Source: Micavibrio sp. UBA5703 (lineage in GTDB: Bacteria > Pseudomonadota > Alphaproteobacteria > Micavibrionales > Micavibrionaceae). From it: a stretch of DNA of 29,998 nt. The position numbers were made by a program, and so were the translations under genes. Positions 14,853-21,646 of this stretch are shown here, one piece after another. The stretch covers positions 1 to 29,998 of the forward strand of contig DIHF01000033.1 of the NCBI GenBank assembly GCA_002420015.1, given 5' to 3'. A model generated the notes under the pieces. That model did no database searches and had not been told where the DNA came from. It saw nothing but the letters and a program-made list of their open reading frames with translations. Positions within the stretch are counted from its first letter, which is position 1. Every line of letters starts with the position of its first letter.

Positions 14853-16697
14853 ATGTTTGACGTCGCGCAAATGGAGCGGGGCAACCGCGTTCATATCGAC
14901 CGCACCCGGGATGACCGCCTGACCAATTTCGGCAAGGCCACCCTGACCGATCGGTATTTGATGCCCGGCGAATCCTATCAGGATCTTTTTGCGCGCGTTG
15001 CCCTGTATTACGGCGACGACAGCGCCCACGCGCAGCGCATTTACGAATACATCTCCAAGCTCTGGTTCATGCCCGCCACACCGATTCTGTCCAATGGCGG
15101 TACGAATCGCGGATTGCCGATTTCCTGTTTCCTGAACGAGACGGGCGATTCCCTTGAAAACATCGTCAACCTCTGGAATGAAAACGTCTGGCTGGCCTCG
15201 CTGGGCGGCGGCATTGGTTCTTACTGGGGCAATGTGCGCTCCATCGGCGAAAAGGTTGGCCGCAACGGAAAAACCTCCGGCATCGTGCCGTTCATCCGCG
15301 TGATGGATTCTCTTACGCTAGCGATTTCCCAAGGCTCGCTGCGGCGCGGCTCTGCGGCGATTTACCTGCCGATCTGGCACCCGGAGATCGAGGAATTCAT
15401 CGAACTGCGCCGCCCCACCGGCGGCGACCCGAACCGCAAGGCGCTGAACCTCCATCACGGCGTACTGGTCAACAATGCCTTCATGCATGCCGTCGAGCGC
15501 GACGAGGAATTCGCGCTGAAATCGCCCAAAGATGGTTCTGTTGTCGATAAAGTCAGCGCCCGCGATCTCTGGATCAGATTGCTGACCGCCCGTATTGAAA
15601 CCGGGGAGCCGTACATTGTTTATATCGACCATGTGAATGACCGCATTCCCGACCACCACAAGATGGCAGGTTTGAACGTCAAGATGTCGAATCTCTGCTC
15701 GGAAATCACACTGCCGACCGGAAAAGACCATCTGGGCAATGAACGCACCGCCGTATGCTGCCTGTCCTCGCTCAACCTTGAAACCTTCGATGAGTGGAAA
15801 GACCACCCGATGATCATCGAGGATGTCATGCGATTCCTCGACAACGTCTTGTCGGACTTTATCGCCAAAGCGCCCGATTCCATGAAGCGCGCCAAATACG
15901 CCGCGATGCGCGAGCGCAGCGTCGGCCTCGGCGTCATGGGCTGGCATTCATTCCTGCAATCCAAGATGATCCCGATGGAAGGCGTCATGGCCAAAGTCTG
16001 GAACCGCAAAATATTCCAGCAGATCAAGCGTCAGGTCGACGAAGCCTCGGTCAAGCTCGCGCATGAGCGCGGCCCCTGCCCCGATGCCGCCGATTACGGC
16101 GTCATGGAGCGCTTCTCGAACAAGATGGCGATTGCGCCCACGGCATCGATCTCTATCATTTGCGGCGGCGCTTCGCCCGGCATCGAGCCGAACGCGGCCA
16201 ACGCCTTCACGCACAAGACATTGTCCGGCTCGTTCCCGGTCAAGAACAGGTATCTTGAAGCGATTCTGGAGCAGAAGGGCCACAACACCGACGATATATG
16301 GTCTTCGATCTTCACCAACGAAGGATCGGTGCAGCATCTCGATTTCCTCAGCCAGGAAGAAAAAGATGTATTCAAGACCGCGTTTGAAATCGACCAGCGC
16401 TGGATCGTCGAGCATTCCGCCGACCGCGCCCCGTTCGTCTGTCAGGCGCAAAGCGTCAACATCTTCCTGCCCGCGAACGTCCATAAGGCCGACCTGCACC
16501 GGATTCACTGGGAGGCATGGCAAAAGGGCCTGAAGTCGCTGTATTACTGCCGCTCCAAATCCATCCAGCGCGCCGAGTCAGATGCAAGCTGGAAACGCTC
16601 GCAGGCCGGCGGCGAACCGCCCAAGGATAACCGCGAACCCGAGCTGACCGAGCAGCCGCAGGAAGGCAAATACGAAGAATGCCTCGCGTGTCAGTAG
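14853..16697 (+). CDS. nrdA: Class Ia ribonucleoside-diphosphate reductase, large (alpha) subunit, without ATP-cone
   Basis: Reduces NDPs to dNDPs with the radical supplied by NrdB. All catalytic parts are visible: first active-site Cys92 (PISCFLNE), Asn280-Cys282-Glu284 (SNLCSEI) with the thiyl-radical Cys, second redox Cys302 (VCCLSSLNL), the radical-relay pair Tyr564-Tyr565 (SLYYCRS), and a C-terminal Cys610-x-x-Cys613 shuttle (ECLACQ). The 614 residues are shorter than E. coli NrdA (761). The protein starts near the catalytic domain, with no N-terminal ATP-cone, so dATP shut-off of the usual kind should be absent. A strong AAGGAG lies 9 bases before the ATG, and tandem NrdR boxes lie further upstream. 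Its partner nrdB is about 5 kb downstream. Confidence 0.96.
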   Translation: MFDVAQMERGNRVHIDRTRDDRLTNFGKATLTDRYLMPGESYQDLFARVALYYGDDSAHAQRIYEYISKLWFMPATPILSNGGTNRGLPISCFLNETGDSLENIVNLWNENVWLASLGGGIGSYWGNVRSIGEKVGRNGKTSGIVPFIRVMDSLTLAISQGSLRRGSAAIYLPIWHPEIEEFIELRRPTGGDPNRKALNLHHGVLVNNAFMHAVERDEEFALKSPKDGSVVDKVSARDLWIRLLTARIETGEPYIVYIDHVNDRIPDHHKMAGLNVKMSNLCSEITLPTGKDHLGNERTAVCCLSSLNLETFDEWKDHPMIIEDVMRFLDNVLSDFIAKAPDSMKRAKYAAMRERSVGLGVMGWHSFLQSKMIPMEGVMAKVWNRKIFQQIKRQVDEASVKLAHERGPCPDAADYGVMERFSNKMAIAPTASISIICGGASPGIEPNAANAFTHKTLSGSFPVKNRYLEAILEQKGHNTDDIWSSIFTNEGSVQHLDFLSQEEKDVFKTAFEIDQRWIVEHSADRAPFVCQAQSVNIFLPANVHKADLHRIHWEAWQKGLKSLYYCRSKSIQRAESDASWKRSQAGGEPPKDNREPELTEQPQEGKYEECLACQ

Positions 16698-16704
16698 GCT
16701 GATT

Positions 16705-16880
16705 CGTCATTGCGAGGAAGGCTTTAGCCTGACGAAGCAATCCATGGAAAACCACGAAGAACACTAAGGACCACTAAGAAGAACAAAGACTATAGAAACT
16801 TAGTGTTTCTTAGTGACCTTAGTGGTTAAAACAAGTCTGGATTGCTTCCCCGGCTCGGAGGCCGGGGCCACAGTGACGGT
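16705..16880. repeat. Nested palindromic repeats between nrdA and msrB
   Basis: The outer halves belong to the GTCATTGCGAGG / GAAGCAATCCA family (16705-16746 and 16837-16880, facing each other). A second palindrome sits between them at 16750-16829: ACCACGAAGAACACTAAGG ... CCTTAGTGGTTAAAA, with an inner AAACTTAGTGTTTCTTAGTG region. It looks as though one repeat was inserted into another. No gene fits here. A terminator role for nrdA is possible, but no clear U-tract is present. Confidence 0.75.
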
Positions 16881-16954
16881 ATCGAGCCTGTAACCATACT
16901 CCCCGCCACCGCGAATAAGGCTGTATAACCGGCGGTGAAAGGACCGTAATCACC

Positions 16955-17485
16955 ATGCGCAAAAAACTCACCGTAGCAGCTCTTGCGGTTCTGGCCGTCA
17001 CAGCGATAGGATATAAAACAATGGCGCAAAGCAACGACAAGAAACCCGCAATGACCTCCACCGGTATGGATGCCTCGCACCTGACGGACAAGCAAAAATA
17101 CGTCACGCTGCATGACGGCACCGAGCCACCATTCAAAAACGCCTATTGGGACAATCACGAGCCCGGCATCTATGTCGATGCGATCTCGGGCGAACCGCTG
17201 TTTTCCTCCACGGACAAATTCGATTCCGGCACGGGCTGGCCCAGCTTCACCAAGCCGATCAACCCCGCGCTGGTTAAGGAATTTCAGGATGATACGCTGG
17301 GCATGACCCGCACCGAGGTGCGCTCCTCCAAGGCTGACGCACATCTGGGACATCTGTTCGACGACGGGCCGAGGGAATCGGGCGGGATGCGCTATTGCAT
17401 CAACTCCGCCAGTTTAAAGTTCATTCACAAAGACGACCTTGAGAAGGAAGGTTACGGCCAGTTCCTGAAGCTGTTTAAGGAATAG
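16955..17485 (+). CDS. msrB: Peptide-methionine (R)-S-oxide reductase MsrB with export signal
   Basis: Repairs methionine-R-sulfoxide in proteins. The MsrB core spans about residues 42-175: EPGIYVDAISGEPLF, SGTGWPSF at 91-98, RSSKADAHLGHLFDDGP at about 123-139, and the catalytic Cys148 in RYCIN. The two CxxC zinc pairs of many MsrB proteins are absent (YVDAISGE where zinc forms have YxCxxC), so it is a zinc-free form. Residues 1-24 (MRKKLTVAALAVLAVTAIGY then MAQ) are a typical signal peptide, so it should act in the periplasm or be membrane-tethered. Most MsrB proteins are cytoplasmic. The next gene is zur, 45 bases on. No dedicated electron donor gene is nearby. Confidence 0.93.
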   Translation: MRKKLTVAALAVLAVTAIGYKTMAQSNDKKPAMTSTGMDASHLTDKQKYVTLHDGTEPPFKNAYWDNHEPGIYVDAISGEPLFSSTDKFDSGTGWPSFTKPINPALVKEFQDDTLGMTRTEVRSSKADAHLGHLFDDGPRESGGMRYCINSASLKFIHKDDLEKEGYGQFLKLFKE

Positions 17486-17530
17486 CGCGGCAAACCGCAC
17501 GTTATCCCTGTAGACTTTGTTTCGCAGGCC

Positions 17531-17986
17531 ATGCGAAAATGGCGCATGGCAAAAACGAAAAAGGATAAAACACTCAAGGCCTTCGACAAATATTGCGCGG
17601 AAAAAGACCTGCGCAATACAGAGCCGCGCCGGGCCGTTCTTGAGATTATCGCCCACAGCAAACAGCCTTTGACGGCCTATGAGGTGCTGGAGAAGCTGGC
17701 CGAAAAGACGGCCAAGCCGAAACCCCCGACAGCCTACCGGGCACTGGAATTCCTGTGCGAGCACGGTTTTGTACACCGCATAGAAAGCCGCAATGCCTAT
17801 GTTCTGTGCGATGTCGATCATCGCCATACCGGTTCGCAATTTATGATCTGCAAATCCTGCGGCACCGTCGAGGAGGCGCATCTTTGCCACCTGCCCGCCG
17901 ATCTCCGCAAGCAAATCGATACCGCAAAATTCAGCACAGATTTCTGGAATCTCGAAGTTCACGGCCTGTGCCGCAATTGCCGCTAG
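17531..17986 (+). CDS. zur: Fur-family regulator, Zur type
   Basis: 151-residue metal-sensing repressor. The winged-helix part is residues about 33-86, with the recognition region PPTAYRALEFLCEHGFVHRIES, typical of Zur. The metal part has HRHTGSQFMICKSCG, with structural Cys107-x-x-Cys110 and a C-terminal Cys147-x-x-Cys150 (CRNC). Zur binds DNA when zinc is replete and represses zinc-uptake genes. The assignment to Zur rather than Fur rests on these motifs and on the Zur-like operators 35 bases past the stop. The start may be ATG 17531 or the in-frame ATG 17546 (MAKTKKDK); neither has a strong ribosome-binding site. No znuABC genes are in the window. Confidence 0.88.
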   Translation: MRKWRMAKTKKDKTLKAFDKYCAEKDLRNTEPRRAVLEIIAHSKQPLTAYEVLEKLAEKTAKPKPPTAYRALEFLCEHGFVHRIESRNAYVLCDVDHRHTGSQFMICKSCGTVEEAHLCHLPADLRKQIDTAKFSTDFWNLEVHGLCRNCR

Positions 17987-18005
17987 CACAAAGTCGTTAA
18001 ATCGT

Positions 18006-18052
18006 TTGACAGCGCCAGATATGTTATAATATAACACTGTTACATTATAACA
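18006..18052 (+). promoter_or_regulatory. Promoter with double Zur-type operator
   Basis: A -35 TTGACA (18006-18011) and a -10 TATAAC (18030-18035) are 18 bases apart. Over the -10 lies a perfect inverted repeat TGTTATA-A-TATAACA (18022-18036). A second copy, TGTTACA-T-TATAACA (18038-18052), has one mismatch. The centres are 16 bases apart. TGTTATAATATAACA is the known alphaproteobacterial Zur-box core. The layout predicts full repression when zinc is plentiful and expression of the following 55-residue gene when zinc is scarce. Confidence 0.85.
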
Positions 18053-18065
18053 TTATGGAGCCGTT

Positions 18066-18233
18066 ATGGATCTAAGCGATATTTTTTTTCATGCAGCCGT
18101 TTTAATCCCGCTTGAGTGGATGATCCTCCACAGCACGCCGTTAGGGCCGATGCTGTCAGGATTTGGCGAGTCGCTCTGGGAGGGGATGGGCTTTGACTGG
18201 GGACATATCGCCCATACCCATGAGTTGGGTTAG
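18066..18233 (+). CDS. Small protein (55 aa) under a Zur-type promoter
   Basis: A short ORF with GGAG 5 bases before the ATG, starting about 25 bases after the predicted transcription start. The translation begins MDLSDIFFHAAVLIPLEWM and ends in WGHIAHTHELG. Residues 6-30 are hydrophobic enough for one membrane helix. The tail carries three His (HIAHTH) plus one His near residue 22, which could bind zinc. I recognise no family. Evidence that it is real: a Zur operator, consensus promoter, good ribosome-binding site, and no other gene for the operator to serve before the repeat at 18267. A role in zinc scarcity is inferred. Confidence 0.75.
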   Translation: MDLSDIFFHAAVLIPLEWMILHSTPLGPMLSGFGESLWEGMGFDWGHIAHTHELG

Positions 18234-18266
18234 CCCATAGTCATTTAAAATAACAATCAGACACTT

Positions 18267-18366
18267 CGTCATCACACGTTTTTGCAAAGCAAAATACGTG
18301 TGATCCATACATGTCCGCCGAAGAGCGAAAGCGGATGGATTGCACGGACAAGCCGTGCAATGACGG
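18267..18366. repeat. Palindromic repeat, longer copy of the 9654-9717 family
   Basis: CGTCATCACACGTTTT ... ACGTGTGATCCA, then a CCGCCGAAGAGCGAAAGCGG hairpin, then ATGGATTGCACGG-ACAAG-CCGTGCAATGACGG. Both ends match 9654-9717; the middle hairpin is extra. Chance ORFs across it are repeat-encoded and not genes. Confidence 0.75.
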
Positions 18367-18604
18367 TGTTTGATTTGATATGTCGGTTTCTTAGTTTAAA
18401 CGGCTATATAAAACCACGCTCAAAACAAAGCATGGCCTTTGGCAGCGCCAAATACCCCTATCCGATTGAATTACAAGGCATTTTATAGCGCTGCCCGGAC
18501 CCTACGGTACGCTGACGCAAATATATATTTTCCTTAATAAAGAAATCGTGTATATTCCGGAGCTTATAATTAATTGGTACCGTCGCCTTTAAAGCGTGGC
18601 TGGA
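18367..18604. other. AT-rich leader upstream of the ATP-grasp pair
   Basis: No gene supported. The AT-rich part at 18518-18580 (TATATATTTTCC, TATAATTAATTGG) probably holds the promoter for the two ATP-grasp genes, but no confident -35/-10 pair was chosen. Confidence 0.35.
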
Positions 18605-19489
18605 ATGAACAAGAGAAATCTTAAAAACATAGTCTGGCTCACCGTAAAAAAGCTGGTTGGGCGCACCAACTACGAAAAGCTGCGCACGCGCTATAACATC
18701 GGCTATTGGCCCGACCTTAAAAACCCGCGTACGTTTTGCGAGCAGATGATCTGCATCAAGCTGGCCCCGGAACCATACTTTTCAAAACTGGCGGACAAAT
18801 ACGAAGTTCGTGCCTTTGTCGAGGAACGTATCGGCAGCGATTGCCTTCCCGAACTTTATATGGTTTGCGACCGCGTTGAGGATATTCCGTGGGACAAGCT
18901 CCCGAACAGTTTTGCCCTGAAAGCTGTGCACTCCGGCGGCGCACAAGGCGTCATGATCGTGCGCGATCTGGCAAGCGACGACCGCACAAAATTGACCGCA
19001 AGGGCACGGCGCGCATTGAACACGCGGTTCGGTATTCATACAAACGAAGATCATTATCTGACCATCAAGCCGCGCCTGATTGCGGAGGAATTGCTTCTCG
19101 ACGAAAACGGCAACACGCCGATCGATTATAAACTCCAGTGCTTCGACGGCGTGTGCAAAGTGATCGAATGCCATACCGACCGCTTTGGCCAGCACCGGAA
19201 ATCATTCTACTCTACCGACTGGGAACGTCTTGACTACGCAACCAGCCTTTCGCCGACGGAAGATATTCCCCGGCCCGCCCGCCTGGCCGAACTTATCGAA
19301 GTTGCGGAAAAACTCGCCGCCGGATTCAGGTATGTCCGCGTCGATCTTTATCATCTGCCAGACCGCATCGTGTTCGGCGAGATGACATTCACTGGCGCGT
19401 CCGGCTGGCTGCGGTTTACCCGGCGGGAAGTCGATCATGAGTGGGGGGCGTGGCTTCTTAACGCAAGGGAAAGTACCTATACCGGATAA
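18605..19489 (+). CDS. TupA-like ATP-grasp protein, copy 1
   Basis: ATP-grasp fold protein of the TupA-like family (PF14305 type), linked to capsule and cell-surface polymer assembly, where it may form amide or peptide bonds on sugars. Seen in 294 residues: LADKYEVRAFVEERIG, IPWDKLPNSFALKAVHSGG (the nucleotide-contact Lys and Gly-rich strand), LIAEELL (metal/ATP Glu pair), VRVDLY and FGEMTFTGASGW (C-terminal catalytic Glu and loop). The ATG at 18605 aligns with the start of copy 2; the GTG three codons earlier is rejected. It is nearly collinear with the next gene over the whole length. Substrate unknown. The family is often within polysaccharide loci, but none is visible here. Confidence 0.85.
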   Translation: MNKRNLKNIVWLTVKKLVGRTNYEKLRTRYNIGYWPDLKNPRTFCEQMICIKLAPEPYFSKLADKYEVRAFVEERIGSDCLPELYMVCDRVEDIPWDKLPNSFALKAVHSGGAQGVMIVRDLASDDRTKLTARARRALNTRFGIHTNEDHYLTIKPRLIAEELLLDENGNTPIDYKLQCFDGVCKVIECHTDRFGQHRKSFYSTDWERLDYATSLSPTEDIPRPARLAELIEVAEKLAAGFRYVRVDLYHLPDRIVFGEMTFTGASGWLRFTRREVDHEWGAWLLNARESTYTG

Positions 19490-19505
19490 TTAAGGTGTAA
19501 CTGAT

Positions 19506-20393
19506 ATGAACAAAAGAGACCTGAAAAACATAGCATGGCTGGGCGTGAAGAAGCTGGTTGGCCGCACCAACTATGAGAAAATTCGCACGCGCTACAATAT
19601 CGGCTACTGGCCCGACCTTAAAAACCCGCGCACATATTGCGAGCAGATGATCTGCATGAAGCTGGCCCCGAAGCCGTATTTCTCAAAGCTGGCCGACAAA
19701 TACGCCGTGCGCGATTTCGTCGAAAAGCGTATCGGCAAGAATTTCCTCACCAGACTTTATATGGTTTGCGACCGCGTCGAGGATATACCGTGGGACAAGT
19801 TACCAAATAGTTTCGTCCTGAAGGCGGTTCACTCGGGCGGATCGCAGGGTGTTATCATCGTGCGCGATCTGGCAAAAGAAAACCGTACTAAGTTAATCGC
19901 CAGAGCGCAGCGCGCTTATAAAACGCGGTTCGGCTCGTTTACGAACGAAGACCACTATCTTTCCATCAAGCCACGCCTGATTGCGGAAGAACTTTTGATC
20001 GACGAGACGACCGGCCTCGTCCCGGTCGATTATAAATGCTATTGCTTTGGCGGCACGGTCAAAGTGATTGAGTGCCATACCGACCGCTTTGGCAATCACC
20101 TGGAGGCATTCTACACACCCGAATGGAAGCGCCTCGACATGACGACCAATCTGCCGCCCTCGGGCGACCTGCCACGCCCGAAACACCTGCGCGAATTTGT
20201 CGAAGCGGCGGAAAAACTCGCCGCCGGATTTAAGTTCGTGCGCGTTGATTTTTACGACCTGCCGGACCGCATCGTATTCGGCGAAATGACCTTCACCGGC
20301 GCATCCGGCTGGCTGCATTTCACCCCGCACGAAGTCGACCACGAATGGGGCGAATGGCTCCGCAATACCAAGGAAGACAGTTATAGCGGGTAA
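19506..20393 (+). CDS. TupA-like ATP-grasp protein, copy 2 (tandem duplicate)
   Basis: 295 residues, collinear with copy 1 and strongly similar across the whole length: long identical runs include YNIGYWPDLKNPRT, IPWDKLPNSF and LPDRIVFGEMTFTGASGWL. Differences cluster near residues 95-145, 165-180 and 200-230. These could change substrate choice while the ATP-site residues (LKAVHSGG, LIAEELL, VRVDFY) are kept. Only 16 bases separate the genes. AAGGTG lies 8 bases before the ATG. A tandem duplication with both copies intact suggests retained, possibly diverged functions. Confidence 0.85.
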   Translation: MNKRDLKNIAWLGVKKLVGRTNYEKIRTRYNIGYWPDLKNPRTYCEQMICMKLAPKPYFSKLADKYAVRDFVEKRIGKNFLTRLYMVCDRVEDIPWDKLPNSFVLKAVHSGGSQGVIIVRDLAKENRTKLIARAQRAYKTRFGSFTNEDHYLSIKPRLIAEELLIDETTGLVPVDYKCYCFGGTVKVIECHTDRFGNHLEAFYTPEWKRLDMTTNLPPSGDLPRPKHLREFVEAAEKLAAGFKFVRVDFYDLPDRIVFGEMTFTGASGWLHFTPHEVDHEWGEWLRNTKEDSYSG

Positions 20394-20475
20394 TAAAGAC
20401 CCCCGGCAGAATATTTTTTTCTATTTTCAACCATTCTTGTTTCTGCTATCCTCCCCGGGAAGTTCCGGAGGAATT

Positions 20476-21453
20476 TTGTTAGAGACTCTTCTTTTCGGCA
20501 TGTTCTTGGGTAAAGCGGGATGGTTGTGGCTGTCCTTTCTGGCCATTGTATTCGTCCTGCTGGTGGTCGATCTTGGCCTTCTTCACAAAGACAATCATGA
20601 AATCGGCGTAAAGGAGAGCTTTTTGCTCTCCGGCGGCTATATCACCATCAGTCTTCTCTTCGGCCTTTTTGTGTGGTGGGAGCTAGGGGCCACCAGCGCA
20701 CTGGATTACTACACCGGCTACGTCATTGAAAAATCATTGTCCGTCGATAACATTTTCGTCATGGCGATGATTTTCGGGGCGCTTTACATTCCCCGTAAAT
20801 ATCAGCACCGCGTTTTGTTCTGGGGCATTATCGGTGTCATTCTCATGCGCGGTTTGATGATCGGGCTGGGCGCGGCGCTGGTACATGAATTCGAATGGGT
20901 GCTGTTTATCTTCGCGGCCTTCCTGATTTTCACCGGCATCAAGCTGTTGATGATGAAGCCGGAGGGCGACCACGGCAAAAGCGTCGAAAACAACCCCGTC
21001 GTCAAATTCCTTCGCGCACGTTTCAAAATCACCAGCGACCTGGTGGGCCAGAAGTTCTTCGTCCGCCAGATCGACCCGAAAACGGGCAAGACGGCCCTGT
21101 TCATCACGCCGCTGTTTCTGGCGCTGATGACCATCGAACTGGCCGATCTGGTATTCGCCGTTGACTCCGTGCCAGCGATCTTTGCCATCACCACCGACCC
21201 CTATATCGTCTATACCAGCAACATCTTCGCCATTCTGGGCCTGCGGGCGCTCTATTTTGCGCTTTCGGCGATGATGGAGCGCTTTGCCTATCTGAAATAC
21301 GCTCTGGCGCTGGTGCTGATTTTCATCGGCCTGAAGGTGTTCGCGCCGGTTATCGGAATCGGCAAGATTCCGGCCGCGATCTCGCTTCTCATTACGCTGG
21401 GCCTGCTTGGCGGCGGCATCGTCTATTCGCTGTACAAGACGAAAAAAGCCTGA
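20476..21453 (+). CDS. TerC/Alx family membrane protein
   Basis: Integral inner-membrane protein of the TerC family (tellurite-resistance TerC, Alx), linked to manganese export and metal loading of secreted enzymes. The 325 residues are mostly hydrophobic helices, about nine. Family hallmarks are DLGLLHK near residue 30, GYVIEKSLSVDNIFV in the middle, and ELADLVFAVDSVPAIFAIT in the second half, the last two with conserved Asp. Start: TTG at 20476, preceded by GGAGGA, gives LETLLFGMFLGKAGW, as in relatives; longer readings from 20437 lack support. No yybP-ykoY Mn riboswitch was found in the 82-base gap upstream. Confidence 0.92.
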   Translation: MLETLLFGMFLGKAGWLWLSFLAIVFVLLVVDLGLLHKDNHEIGVKESFLLSGGYITISLLFGLFVWWELGATSALDYYTGYVIEKSLSVDNIFVMAMIFGALYIPRKYQHRVLFWGIIGVILMRGLMIGLGAALVHEFEWVLFIFAAFLIFTGIKLLMMKPEGDHGKSVENNPVVKFLRARFKITSDLVGQKFFVRQIDPKTGKTALFITPLFLALMTIELADLVFAVDSVPAIFAITTDPYIVYTSNIFAILGLRALYFALSAMMERFAYLKYALALVLIFIGLKVFAPVIGIGKIPAAISLLITLGLLGGGIVYSLYKTKKA

Positions 21454-21468
21454 CACCTCCCTTGAAAT

Positions 21469-21514
21469 ACACTATATGTAGTGGTATCATTCACCACATT
21501 GGCACAATATGTGC
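21469..21514 (+). promoter_or_regulatory. Tandem NrdR boxes of nrdB
   Basis: ACACTATATGTAGTGG (21469-21484) matches 14 of 16 positions of the NrdR consensus. A second, weaker palindrome GCACA-ATA-TGTGC (21502-21514) has its centre about 31.5 bases further, the usual three-turn spacing. Together with the pair at 14733-14779 this predicts joint control of the separated nrdA and nrdB genes. Confidence 0.75.
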
Positions 21515-21646
21515 TATTTTCTGGTTGTTTCCTTTAACCTGTGAGCCGAATCTGTGGAGGATTCATAATTTTCTGCGTTCTTCTCCGCACCTCCGTGCCG
21601 CCGCGTTTAAAATACCAGTGATTCTAAATTTAAGGAGTATCCGCCC

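Noticed and set aside
18282..18488. 68-codon frame upstream of the ATP-grasp genes
   Set aside because: Most of it is encoded by the palindromic repeat at 18267-18366, which gives similar peptides wherever it occurs.
20394..20475. Possible Mn-sensing yybP-ykoY riboswitch before terC
   Set aside because: The gap is only 82 bases and lacks the conserved riboswitch core; only a weak GCAGAA/TTCTGC pairing is visible.
21469..21514. Reading the ACACTATATGTAGTGG palindrome as part of a terC terminator
   Set aside because: It has no U-tract and low GC, and it fits the NrdR box with the correct tandem spacing ahead of nrdB.
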